64,000 nt of DNA from Ignelater luminosus (taxonomy: Eukaryota; Arthropoda; Insecta; Coleoptera; Elateridae), in contig VTPC01091012.1 of assembly GCA_011009095.1 (NCBI GenBank), forward strand, positions 730,705 to 794,704, given 5' to 3'. This document shows, in pieces, positions 1-12,429 of this stretch; positions within the stretch are counted from its first letter, which is position 1; each line of letters opens with the position of its first letter. The notes beneath the pieces were generated by a model. That model ran no database searches, was not told the DNA's origin, and worked only from the letters and a program-made list of their open reading frames with translations. Position numbers and translations under genes: made by a program.

Positions 1-146
1 CCTGTTTTGTTACTTAAATTATTAGCTGCTTAGACTTCTGATTACCACTGTTTTGTTAAAGTTTTACTAAACCTTTCCATGAAATCTTTGAAAATTCAAA
101 ACTGATACTTCCGCTCCTTTGACGAAGCATTAGTTTAAAACAAACT

Positions 147-393
147 GTAATTGAAGCGGTTATTGTTAAAAGGGGATATGTAACAAAAATAAAATTGTTG
201 GTAAAGTTAAAAAAAACTGCCTAACACAACGAAAAGGAAATTTTTTATGACTTTAGTGATGACAGTTTTCTCCTGACCTTTCTACAAATTGATTTTACTG
301 CTCTCTGTTAAAAAAAGAAAAAAATTTACAAATGTTTTACAGCAATTTAAAATTTTGCACATACCCCCTTTTAACAATGACCGCTTCAATTGC
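147..393. repeat. Foldback element, diverged inverted repeat
   Basis: The segment at 151-180 (ttgaagcggttattgttaaa and following) returns as its reverse complement at 361-388, with few differences over about 33 bp. A weaker match continues inward on both sides, so most of the 247 bp folds on itself. No open frame is present. The layout fits an old foldback MITE. I see no target-site duplication, so the outer ends are approximate. Confidence 0.55.
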
Positions 394-452
394 TTTTTTT
401 TTAAGAACACAGTAGGTAAACCGTTGCACTAATTAAAATTGATTACTAAGTA

Positions 453-830
453 ATGCAAGTAAGTGGCTTGATAGCTATAAATTCGTGTTTATATTTTGGC
501 TTTCAAGTCGCTTACCTGCACAGCTTGGTAACCACTTTGAGCGAATAAATGCTTTAAAACTAGGTGACCAAATTCATTTGTTAGGAAAGCTAATCGCTGA
601 GCGTGTGCAAAATTGTGTAAGATCTAGTACGTATTCTCCATAATTGGTAGGTGGCTTGGTAGCTACAAAGCCGTATTTGGATGCGATTTCCAAGTCACTT
701 ACCTGCAATGCTTATTAGCTACTTTGAGTTAACAGAATCGGGGAGAATATGTGCTTTAAAACTAGGTAACGCGCTCTGTTAGGAAAACTAATCGTTGATC
801 GTGTGCAGAATTGAGTAAGATCTGGGCATT
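453..830. repeat. Two tandem diverged copies of a ~185 bp unit, each headed by a hairpin
   Basis: The first copy (about 453-640) and the second (about 645-830) share the blocks GTGGCTTGrTAGCTA, TTACCTGCA, GTGCTTTAAAACTAGGT (TGCTTTAAAACTAGGT in copy 1), GTTAGGAAA and GAGTAAGATCT-like ends. At the head of each copy a short inverted repeat (copy 1: tgcaagtaagtggcttg paired with caagtcgcttacctgca) can fold into a stem with several G-U pairs. There is no coding potential. The unit could be a doubled repeat fragment or a pair of structured RNA precursors; sequence alone does not decide. Confidence 0.5.
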
Positions 831-1550
831 TAACGCAAGACGACATTCAAAATCACATCGGAATACCAGTAAGGTACACATTGAAGTTCATGTCACGCAC
901 AGACAACTTCCACAGCACGCAAGAGTCTGCATACATATGTTTTCATCACCGCATATTGGGCTCAATGGGTAGCCCATGCTTCTACAAACCAATCTTGTCA
1001 GAACTGTACAACAAACTCGACCACGTATACGTAGAAAACTTGTGAAGCGACCATAGATTTGCCAAGCTTGAAACATCCTTTGTCGGCTACACAGGGGATG
1101 GACCTAAGAGGAACATAAAAGGAGTGTGTTGTGGTTGGATAGCGTCGAGGGAACTTTAATGTGTACATCACAAAAGTTCCATTGTTTCACGAAAAAGACA
1201 AATAGTCTCACTTAAACATTTTATTACGAGTAAGCCGATTTTTTATTGTCCGTTCGACGTGAGAATCGCGTATCGATAGAACCTTGCATTATGAACTTGA
1301 AGCACCGCACGAATGCGCTATTTGCGACACCAAGTACATTTATTTAATGAGTCGTAATAAATGTCCTGGCTAAGCTTTCACTTCCTTAATGAAATTCCAT
1401 TATCTCTCTCTTAGATTTGGGACGTTAGCGTGCCGACCGACGCCACTAATGAATACCGTCCTTGTAGATACGATACAGTTACGTTGGCAGCTGATAATTC
1501 GACGTCGCGTCGGTTGTACTGCCAATACTATTGCCAATTAGTAGGGGAAA
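831..1550. other. Unassigned intergenic or intronic DNA
   Basis: The stretch is somewhat less AT-rich than its surroundings. Only short open frames occur and none resembles a known protein. I see no tRNA-like boxes and no terminal repeats. Confidence 0.5.
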
Positions 1551-1985
1551 TTTACCGGGAGTAGAATTAGATATGGTACCACACAGATTTTGCTCTCCTA
1601 ATTATTTTAGAGCAAAAGCATAAAAATTGGTTTTTTGTAGAGAAAAGCATACTACATCTGTACGTGTCGTTGTTTTTTATATTCCTTTTCTAAAACTGAA
1701 AATATTAATAAATTAAAATGTGGAGTTGTACAACAATCAGATATGTATTGGAATCATTGTAACGCGACATTGCTTGTTTTTTGTTAAAATTATTTATGAT
1801 TATTAAGTTTTTCAGTTTTAGGAAAGAAAAATAAGAAGTAACGACATGTGCAGATGCAGTATTTTTTTTTCTACAAAAAACCTATTTACAATCTTGCTGT
1901 AAAATAATTAGGGGAGCAATTACTGGACGTCGAAGATTTACTATTAAAATCTATATGGTGCGTTACTAATTCTACACCCGGTATA
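1551..1985. mobile_element. MITE with long terminal inverted repeats, TA-flanked
   Basis: The left arm begins CCGGGAGTAGAATTAG after TA at about 1553-1554, and the right arm ends CTAATTCTACACCCGG before TA at about 1982-1983. Inside, the arms match again over about 120 bp: 1591-1718 is the inverted counterpart of 1795-1919. The right arm has an extra ~25 bp near 1921-1945. No transposase frame is present. A TA duplication with long arms fits a non-autonomous element moved by a Tc1/mariner-type transposase; this assignment is an inference from the flanks. Confidence 0.7.
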
Positions 1986-2112
1986 CATTCACTGTAATTG
2001 TAAGATTACTCAATAACTTACATTTTCCTATTTTTTGAAATTTTCACATTACATTAAAATATTGGACAAAACTAGATAATTTTTTAAATTGGAATGTTTA
2101 GGTCTTAGAAAT

Positions 2113-2655
2113 CACCGAATCAAACGACGCACGTCATCATGATATAATGACATCACCTTCGAGTAAGAATCATATCTTTTATTTATGGTTCTGGAACGAT
2201 TTTTTTATGTCGGTTATGCAACCCTTCATACGCAGCTGACATAATGATTGTATAGTCTGTAACAAAAAAACAATAGCAATAAGTTGCTTTGATTGTTTAC
2301 ACAAAGATTTCGGCATGATTATGACGTTCGTTGTTCCAGAATCATACAACTAAGTAGTTCTGAAACGAACTTTTATAAAACACGAATTTACAAACATTAA
2401 CACGAATGTTGAACGCACAGAAAGTGAGGTTAGACTCTGATATTTGTAGTAGTCGATTCTTCGATCGATTACTAACAACTGTTGCCAATCTCGTTTCAAG
2501 AAAATTAACCATATTCTGTTAATAAATAAAACTTAAAAATCGATTATTGACAATGTTCTACTATTTATTATATTTCTAAGAAATAACAGCGATTTTGATT
2601 TTTAACAGATGGCATTAGAGAATTCTGTCAGTGACGTGTATCGTTTGATTCGGTG
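2113..2655. mobile_element. Probable MITE defined by 27 bp terminal inverted repeats
   Basis: The sequence at 2113-2139 (caccgaatcaaacgacgcac and 7 more bases) recurs inverted at 2629-2655 with about four mismatches. A second, inner inverted pair (ggttctggaacga at about 2187 against ttgttccagaatca at about 2330) suggests either a nested element or a second foldback. The interior of about 490 bp has no coding frame. No clear target duplication was found. Confidence 0.5.
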
Positions 2656-5600
2656 CCTCTACTATACCCGTTACCAAAATCCACAGCACTATATATTTAA
2701 TACATACATACTACATAAATTGATATATAGAAGTATTGACTCGTATCGCGTAGTTTTGGTAGAATTGAATAAGAACTGATGTTGGAGAAAAACGAAACAT
2801 CGTTTTAATACAACGCTAGCGTGATTTTACTAAAAATATTTTTAAGCTTTTGGAGTCACATAAAATTCTCTTTAGTAGTAAATAATTGGGTTCGATATGA
2901 ATTAAGTCTTTTCTCAAAGCAAACGGATTGTAATTTAATGTCTGTTTAAAATGTAATGTAAAACCTTTCTTATTGTATTACGTATTTTCTTGAAAATGGG
3001 AATGTCAAGTTAATAGATCCGTTCTAATTCTTCATTTTCTCTTATTGTTAGTCTTAATACTGTTGAAATTCTAGCTGTTAATTATGTCGTCGATTCTTCT
3101 TCTCTGTAAAAGCTTTTAGTTTGCTTTATTATTTGTTGGCATGAGGGAGGATAAACATTTTGAGAAAATCGTAATGGAAATATATACGGGCATCCAGCAA
3201 TAAGATGAAAGGAATTCTAAGCTATAATGAAAGGTAAACAAACTAAAATGTATTCACAATAAAATTATGTTTGATATTTATGTATATTATGTAAGAAGCA
3301 TAAGTATGAATCGAATTAATATTGAATAGAATGTAGAGCAAACACATGTACTAGTAATACGTATTCCTTTCGGCTAAACTTCAGTGATGCGAAAACTCAA
3401 AGCAGTCGAAAAAGGTGTTCTCAACTTTTTTATGTAGTTTATTTGGTATAAAAGAGTGTTGAACAGTCAAAAGGGAAAAGGCAGTATAAATGAAAACAAC
3501 TTAAAGGTTAAGAACAAAAAAAGTTTGTGGCCTTAAGGCATCGATTTCCTTGGTGTTGCCTTTCGTGTATAAATTCTTACACCGTAAAGGAGAATGAAGG
3601 TAGTTTTTACATCTAAAGCTTGATGAGATTTCTGTGATAACTTCGAAAGTTTTCTAATAATCAGTCTGATACAGCGATTAAAACGTTAATAAAAAAGCAA
3701 TACTGTTGTAATATTAAGTCGTTTGTTTCATTGTTGATTTGTGTTCAATAAAGTTCCGTTCGGCGAGAAAAGAGGTTGATGAAAAACTTTCAATTATTAT
3801 GTATAAAGCGTTTCTATTGCAATTATTTTATTGATTTTTGCAAAAGATTTCATTTAGTTTTTCTTATATTGAATAATTCTTCAAACGTTCAAAATTATTT
3901 ATAAAGCTGCATTATGGCTTAAAGTCTCAGTAGAAATAGTGCCTAGACTGTTGAAACATTGAGATAATTTTTAATGGGAATTCATAACTCAATTCCAAAT
4001 AGTGCAACTGGTGTTATCTGCATACTACTTACATTCTAGATTCTTATTTTGACTGTTTTTAGATCCCTGTTTGTCTGTCGCTTTATACCATCGACAACAA
4101 ATTACAGAGATTTCCAATTATAGACAGAAATATGGTATTTGTGTCACTATAATTATGACTTCTCTCTATTATATGTACTTTTTAATTCACGAAATCCGGT
4201 ACCTATATTTGGACATACGAATATAAATCCGTTTTTAAATCTCTAAATCCACACTTTATAAAATTCTTGAATTGAGCATGAGTGGTAATTATTTGCGTTA
4301 ATGAAGCTAAGGTGGCTGTTTACTATTATAATGTAATTGGTCGACTGTGATGTTCGTTTCGAAAGCTGCGCTTAAATGTTATGCATAGAAGGCATGCCAG
4401 CAGTACAATGGATCAGACCAATTTCGCAGTAATCGAATGATAACACTGGATTAGAATATTTTTCCGTAAAGAAGACAATGTTCTCGTCCACGAATTGGTA
4501 AATCATTAGTCCAATTTTGTCTTTACCGAATGTTTTGGGGAACTCGCAGAACTGATGGGTTGGTCTTGCTACTTCCATATTCAACAAGGAAGTGATACCT
4601 CGAGCTCGGTTAGATTCTTTTGCCACGGATCAGGAGACTCTATCCGCACAATAAAACGTTAATATTGTTACGCGTGTAACTATTTATTTTGATACATATT
4701 GTATATATTTGTATTCATATACGTCTAGCTTTGTTTTTAATAATTTCCTCATATAATAGATTTTTACTGACCAGTTTGCATTACAGTTATCAACCAACTC
4801 CGAAGGAGTCGTTACTGAATTTGCGAAGTCTGTCTGTCTGTCTGCATCTTTTGACAAATTTTGAAATTTTGACTTCAGATTTGGATTCTACATTAAAAAC
4901 TAAAGACTACGTGGTATCTTTGTTTTTTGATAACTCTTCGGAAACATGATCAAAATGGCCGCCAAAATTTGAAAAAAGTAACAAAGCAGAAGTTCGTTGT
5001 GGTTATGCTTTGCATTCCCAGATGTTTTTTATTGAAATCTTTGGTCATTCAAAAAACCCTTTTCGAATGCAACTTTAAAATCAGCTGACTGATTCTTAAC
5101 TAAATATTCTTATATCTTCATTCTCGTAGTGACATCTAGCGGGTAGAATTTATACTGTTTTGGGGATGACTGCACACGCATTACTTTAGGTTAATTTGTC
5201 AGCTCTTCCTTTTTTTGGCCTGTCGCTTTAAGAAAACACACATTTGTTCCTCGTGTCTTCAATTTTGGATTCAGGATTGCCTCTACCTTTGGCTTTGCCT
5301 CCTGCCTTTTATCTTTATCGTCTTCCTGTTACCTCGAATAAAATTATTTACAAGGGCGTGGCGCCATTTTGATAATCACCTTTCTTGGATTAACTCCAAT
5401 GATTTATTTGGTTAGAAGGTGTTATGGAATGGATTATCAGGTGATTCTTCATCTGTAATTAGAGCTGCCTGAATTATATTACTCCAGGAGACGGCGACAT
5501 CATCTTTAATTAAAGAAAGACACCGTTAACGACTCATCGTGTATACAGTTGGGTGTGGTCAATGACAAGGTATCATTTAACCTTTATTTTACCTACGGAA

Positions 5601-5867
5601 TTTGCTATGGTGATATTAGCCTTGCTTAATATGACATAACGTTTTTGATTTGAATTTTAAATGTTTAAAATATCAAACTCACTTTAGTTTTAATTTCAAG
5701 TATTAATCAATAATTATAATCTTATTGAGTTGATATACAGTACCAGTTTCACTTTGTTTAAAAGAAAACTGCATTATTTACTTATGAAAGGATAATTAAC
5801 TTCCGGTTATAGAGTTTAACGTAAAAGAAAATACGGATTTGTATGCAGTATTTATAATTGAATGTTC
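2656..5867. other. AT-rich DNA without recognisable gene
   Basis: About 3.2 kb with no recognised exon, RNA gene or terminal repeat. One 84-codon open frame on the - strand (4372-4626) matches no family I know, lacks a signal peptide and has no credible partner exon, so I do not call it a gene. Confidence 0.5.
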
Positions 5868-7117
5868 TTCATGCTGCAAGTTCGCTGGCATTTAGTAAAT
5901 CTTCAAAATCTTGATCTTTCATTAACACATTAATCTGAGGGCCCACAAAAATTCCTTCTTTAATCTTGGCATCATTGAGATCGGAAAAGTTTTGCTTTAA
6001 ATATAAAAACACTGAACCTTCTCTTTCTCAATCCTAACTTAATGTGTAAAGGTGGAAGTAGAATCTTACTAGGTCTTTGACAATATAGTGTGAAGCTTTT
6101 GTTCTGCTGTGCCATTCACAAAGGAAGCAGCAGTACTTTGTGTATCCTAATTGTAAACCCAGTAGAACAGCTACCACTGCATTAATATACCAAGTGTACT
6201 TTTTATATTGAATTTTTTCAAGGAGTGCTGCCATGTTTTCATAAGTTTCCTTCATGTGAACTGCGTACCCAATAGGAATTGATGGAAAACTGTTTCCTAT
6301 ATGAAGAAGAACAGCTTTCAGGCTTAATTTTGACAAATCAATAAAAAGACGCCATTCATCAAGATTGTGCTTGTATCCTAAAGCTACCATCAGCTCGTTG
6401 ATGTCCACGCAGAAAGAGAGGTCGTTTTCTGTAGCAAAGTATTGCGAGAGAGCTTTCTGCTGATTGCGATGTATGGAAATGCTTGTATTTGGAGCTAATA
6501 ATTTCCATTCTTGTAACCTTGATCCCAGTAACTCAGATTGAATTTTGGACAAATTTAAATCACGAACTAGATCATTTAATTCCAGTTGAGTAATAAGATG
6601 GGGCTTATCTTCTTGCAATGGTATATATTTTCATCAGTGGTGGAACATGCGGCACGTTCTTCGTCCGTATTTATTTCGGCTTGAGACAAGTTGAAGTTAA
6701 CAATCTCCGACGACGGCGTAGGAACCGGTAATTCTTCTGAATGAGGCACAGGCCGACTTGCAGAACGCAAGTTCCGGATATACAATTTTATTTTTATTTT
6801 TGCTTGAAAATCCGAAGACTTTAGTAGAGCAGAAATAACAGTCTGTAAAATGATCTGTTTGTTCTCGCCAAATCATCGGAACTGCAAATGACATAGCTAG
6901 GGCCTTACCGTTTAACCACGGTACATCGCGCACAGTATATATGAGGAGCCCAGCACTTATCTTGATTTCTAACTTTTACATCAAAATACAAAAAATATGC
7001 CTTTTCTATCAGAGGTGTAACGGCACGTTTATGTTGTTGAATGGTAAACTCTCTCCATACGTAACAGAAACAGTTCGGATTATTTTTACATTTGCGTGAC
7101 ATTTTTATAATTACCAC
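5868..7117 (-). pseudogene. Decayed copy of a multi-copy arthropod ORF of unknown function
   Basis: The - strand carries, in order, a Cys-rich N-terminal block starting MSRKCKNNPNCFC near 7117, a segment with WLNGK, PMIWREQTDHFTDCYFC and SSKNKNKIVYP, a PVPHSEELPVPTP linker, and a long block with LSLKAVLLHIGN, YAVHMKETYENM and LGLQLGYTKYCCFLCEW. It ends with KIKEGIFVGPQI near 5900. From memory, proteins with these motifs occur in many near-identical copies in aphid, ant and beetle genomes as uncharacterised products, which points to a mobile element, though I cannot assign its class. The copy is split over several frames, lacks an internal part and its C-terminal end, and is treated as a fossil. 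No terminal repeats were identified. Confidence 0.75.
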
Positions 7118-10100
7118 TGTTACACTTACTTATATGAATAATATTTTCTTCATCGTCACCTGCATATATAGGTTCGTTGCAATTGTTATAGGCATCTATT
7201 AATATGATTGATTTTCAAGTAAAAATAGGCGGAGTGCTGAGGTTGCAATTGCATAAGGTCACCTAACAAGTTTAGACAAGTTGAGACATGGTGAAATTAA
7301 CTTATTTCTAATAACAGTTTGGTCATGCATGTTATTTTTGAGCATTTATCTTAAAATTTATTATGCAACGTGCGTATTAAGGGCATATTAATATTATAGA
7401 GATTTTCTCAAGAATGTGACGCGATGGCCAAATTTGGAACGTAGTGTAAGAATTAACATACTAAAATATAAGAAAAAAAAGTCATGTTGACCAGTGTTAT
7501 TACCCTTTTGTTTACTTGTGTTTATTTGTGTTTACATATTTTATTAAATGTAATAAATGATATGTTTTTTTTATTATTATTATTATGAGGGAGCACAAAG
7601 TGTCGATATCTCTATCGCAACTGCTAAATTTTTTGGTTTCTTCTTTTTCTAAAGATAACTATCTGTAGTTTTGTTTAATAATAACAAAAAAGAAATGGCA
7701 TCCTTGACAGCAGAAAATTCTCCACGATCCCTTGAAATCTAAAAGGAATCTTGGGGGTTTTTACCTTAAGCCAATTTATTAACAAACAAATCTGAAGCTT
7801 AAAACTGCTACAATATTACAGTCGGGACTAGAAAAGGAACGTGGTAGTGCGCCTACCTTAAACAAATGATCACCAGTATGTTTAGATGTTCTTAAACATT
7901 TTCAATATTCTGTCCGTTACAGCACTATTCTAGAAGCGTAGAACGCATGTTCCCGCGTCAAGCATTTTAAAGGGATGCAGAGATGTATTAAGGGTTTTTT
8001 GTGACATCGTTTGAATGCTTATTTGCAGAAATTTAGTAAACCAGTTGATTTTTTGGATAATTCGACGTTTAAGCATTCTTTTTGCCTAATATTAAAACTT
8101 GCACGAGTGTGTATACAATCTAAGATACATTATTTATTACAGTCACTTGTTTATTTTTGATGTTATGTTTGAAAATAATTTTATTGATTTTATTTAGATT
8201 TTTAAAATTCTTCTGTTATAGCTGTTAGAATAAGAAAACAAAAACGATATTATTGTTTTTGGTGTTAGCTAAGTAAATAAATCTTTTTTCCAAGTTGGTT
8301 TCCTAATTTATTTTACGAGATTTGTTAGTAGTTTTATATAAATTTTAAAATATAATTCCATCAAGATATTTTTTTACTTTTCTTGGTGCAATATGAATTA
8401 GATAAATTGAAAAAGAAAAGGCTGTAAAGTACGCCAGTACTTCTGTCGTGTTATTCCCTCGAACATCCTTACGTTTCACACGTTTATCTAGCAATAAGCA
8501 CGACATTTTCAAGCGTAGCAAACTAAGGTATGTCTAGAGTAAAAGAAATCTTTTACAAAAAAGGACTATGGCAAATGTATCTCAAGTGTTGTTCTGATAA
8601 ATATTTAAATAGTGTCTCGCTTTTATGCTCTCGTGTGTCGTAGGAAGCGTCATAATCTCATAAGAGATCCTTCTGAAAATTTGCATAAATATATTCTCTT
8701 CGTGATGCGACTTCAGAAAACGGGATTAATTTTTAAGAGAAAGTAAATAGTTAAGTAATCCACACTAAACTGAAGAAAAATCGAAGAATAGATCAAAGTC
8801 TAACCTACTTTTTTCTTTGCCTGTTTCAGATTCTTTTCCTGTAGGAAAAGTTTTCTCGAAAGAAGTTAATAATATACGAAACATGTGTGCATATGATAAT
8901 TTAAACAATGTCTTGCAAATATTAAATTAAGTAAAATGATGTAAAAGTTATGTTCTGTCGTCCTTTTGTTAATTAGTACACAGTGTTACCCGTGTGTGTT
9001 TACTAACATGCAAGCTACATGCAAATAAGGTGTTCCTTAATTTATATTTATATTTTACGACTACAGTAATATTTCTTTAGAAGACTGTAATTTCAACAAA
9101 TTTATGTTTAGGAATTACGAGCTTTAACATTTCAGTACAGGCGACAGTTTCGATGAGATTATCTTGCTACATATTTTGATTGTAAATTATGAGTAGAAAA
9201 TTCGCTAGAATGATACAAAGAAGTAGTATAATTGAGGTTTTGTAGTTTGCAGTCGGAGAAAATTAATTTCTTAGTAACCTTCGTTGTGTAAATAACGACT
9301 ATCAGATTTTCCATTAGCGGAAATTCTCGCAAAACTCAAATTACAGTTTGGTGCCAGTATTCTTTTCATGATCTATCTACATATTGAGATGTTATAAGGT
9401 ACTTCAATGAACTTATATTACTACTATATACTACAGAGGTTCTCCCCTACTTGAAACGTACCAAAATTTGTCAACTGTATAGGCCAATGAGGATGAGTTC
9501 ATGTTTACTAAAAGTATACGAGTGGTTAATTCATATGCATAGAGTCGGAGTGTAGAAAGGTTTATCGATGTTGAATTGTCCACTTATCGTTTAGGAAAAA
9601 ACCAAAGGAAAGTCGAAGTTTCATTCCAGACTTGTAAACCCTCCGAAGAATGAACAAGCATCCCCGAATTCTTTATTAGATATTGAGTTGCATGCAATAG
9701 TAAGGCAAAAATTTGTTTTGGATAAAATAAAAAACCAAAAGCAACTGGAAAACTTTTGTGTGAGAAGCATTGCAATCATTCTAACACGACAGGAAATACA
9801 GTTAGATGAGTTATTTAATAGAGATATAAAACCCTGAAAAAATATTCAAGCATATTGCACGGTATATTATATAAATTGGCGTTCAACATGGGGCTGATTT
9901 ATGTGATATGCTGTTAATCGATTTGATAACACATAGAAGTAATACATATGCAAAATCTTATAATTACATTCGCGCATATGTGAACTTGGATTTTTCTAGT
10001 GAAAGATCTCTTCTAATTAATATTTTTGTATTAGAATAAAACTGTTAAGCCTGTAATATTAGACATTTTCGTATTCAGTTTTTAAGAAGAAACAAAAAAA

Positions 10101-11541
10101 AAGTTTATGCAGCTAAAACCAGCGATAAGCACCTTTAACTGAACATTTAAAAATAGTAAGACTGCAGTGCTACTATATTATACATACAGGAAAAATGTTT
10201 TCAAAGTGAATAGCTTTTAAAAAGAACTCAGTAAACAAGCTGCTTCGCAAAATGTAATTTACTGAAACAATATCCTACTGTATTTTCGCGTTTAGAAAAT
10301 CTTAACAATGATTTGCGTCTTGGGAATAAACAGCGCCAGGAAAGTTTTTATAGCCTAGATAGAAATTTCTACTATTCTTCGGCCTTTTTTTCTCTTCACA
10401 TCCGCATTATCAAAATGAATGATATTTTTTCCGACGAGATCCTTGTAATTATTTTATTACTGCGACATCTAGACCATTACAGCAGTTTAGGAAACATTTT
10501 AGAACTATCAGAATCTGTCTACTGAAACTTATTAAAAGATTCTTATTTAGTCGTTGATAGAAATAAGAAAAAAAGGGAAAGAAATAACAAGGAAATCGCT
10601 AGAAAATCAATTAATTTTGCTCGATTGGATATTTTAATATCCCAGAAAAGTTTCCTAATTAAATTTTTCCAATACAAAAGTCACACTTCATAATTTTATC
10701 AATTACGCGAAAGTAAGTAATTTAATTAATATTTTTTTAGAGAGAAAGAACGTTTATTTTCCATTTCCTAAAGTATATGAATAAAAATGAAAGTTTTCCG
10801 TTTCCCAAAGGGACGCGCATTTCAAAAGGAAGTTGGAGAATAAGACATTCTTCTTGATGAGCTTTAAAGAAAACGTTTCGGGAATGAGTACATGTCAAGC
10901 ACTACTTGTGTTTGTGATTTAATCAGAATAAATGCATTTTTAATTTAATAAACGCTTACATTTGATTTTGTTTTATATTATAAATAATCTACAAAGGGAA
11001 TATTGAGATTACTAAAATTATTTTGTTCTCTTTAGATAAAATAAGAAGATTGCCGCAAAGGACGGGGAAACTGTCAGGAAGTTCTTTTTTCGGTTTTATT
11101 TATTTAAGAGCTTTTAATGGCAAGCATAGCGAATTGATTCTTTACATTCAATAGCGCGTTTAAATTATAATTAACTGAAGATGCTTCTAACAGCAAAAAT
11201 TAGTTCGACTCGAATTTTAAAACGGGATGGTTGTATCGGATTATTCAACATTCTTCTTTTTGTTCACGTTTTAATTGGCTTAATTACAGGATAGGTTGTG
11301 AAGTAGCACAATACTACTGTTTTAGCGCTAGTTAAAAAAGAATAAAAAACAAATGCCATTTAAAGAGGGAAATTACCAATTCTCTTTTATTTTTTTATAG
11401 CTTGGTTTGTAAAATATTGTAAGTACTTGTACGCAGTTTTATATGTAACATGTAAAGTGAAACATTAAAAAAATTATTAATTCATTTACATAAAATTTAA
11501 AAATTCTTCAATTTCAGTTAAGGTGCTTAATTTGTATTTAG
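7118..11541. other. AT-rich DNA without recognisable gene
   Basis: About 4.4 kb with only short, composition-driven open frames. A short (TTA)n run lies near 7570-7588. I see no exon of the neighbouring midasin gene, no RNA gene and no terminal repeats. Confidence 0.5.
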
Positions 11542-11554
11542 CCCCCCCCCCCCC
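11542..11554. repeat. Poly-C run of 13
   Basis: Thirteen consecutive C follow tatttag. Such homopolymers often vary in length and are error-prone in sequencing. Confidence 0.9.
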
Positions 11555-12429
11555 GAAGTTAATTCGATTTCCTGTAGTTAGGCTAGTGATTTCATTCTAT
11601 TCAAAGAAAATCCTTAAACAGTTTATTATTATATCCTCTTATTCTATAAAACCTGTTTAGGAACTTTTTGAAATGGGGGAAGCAATTTGCGAGTTGCACC
11701 AAATGGCACCCAACATGTGACTTGATTCATTTAATTTTTAAGATTTGTCAGTTATTCTAGTATTCTTCATTTCTTTCTGTATTACTTCCATTCTTTCCTT
11801 TTACATTCTTGATTATAGAATTACAGTGTGGAGACAGCTGGCCTTAGCGAAAATTTAATGGCTGAAAGAAGAAATGCTGCTACAAACAGAAAAATGTTAC
11901 ATATAAAGATTATTGGAGAAATAAAAACTCATTCTTACCTAGAGTATGAATCTGTTAATAAAACCGTTGCGTCAATTAAATTTTTGACTGGCCGGTTCAA
12001 TGATCCCAAGCAGTTTCCTTTATAAGCGTATTAGGTCAAGGATTGATGCTGATGATTATGCCATAAATACACTTAAAAATGACTTCCTAGCTTCTGGAAA
12101 AGCAAAGTGATTTATCTGATTTCTATCACAATGCCAGCTATGCGATGGTTTACCTCTTCTGTTAGTGACTTCTGCAGAAAATTTCACATTATTCTCAGAT
12201 ATAAAATGACACGGTTAAAGTTTAAAATGATCTTGCTAATTGTGTTCTTGCGTCTGCGGACACTATTAGTCTGCTTAACAATCACGTTAACCTTGACCTT
12301 GATCAGGAGCAAAATGTAGAGTAAATAGTAAACGTCTTTCAAAATATCAGCAACGAAGACTTGTTGGGTCAAAGTAGCGAGTCGCGAGTCAATGAATAAA
12401 ATGCCACCGTAGGTGGCTGCCATTTAGAA
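11555..12429. other. Possible coding remnant, unidentified
   Basis: On the + strand a 65-codon frame (11828-12025) contains SENLMAERRNAATNRKML. Just after its stop, another frame reads IRSRIDADDYAINTLKNDF (around 12030-12105). The two segments look more protein-like than the surrounding DNA, and the frame change between them suggests a decayed ORF, perhaps from a repeat. I do not recognise the family, and the call is weak. Confidence 0.25.

Noticed and set aside
4372-4626. 84-codon - strand frame as a small secreted protein gene
   Set aside because: No signal peptide, no family motif, no splice partner and no promoter. The length is possible by chance.
11828-12105. A gene fragment of known family
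   Set aside because: Protein-like, but I could not link it to any family. It is kept only as a weak unassigned remnant.
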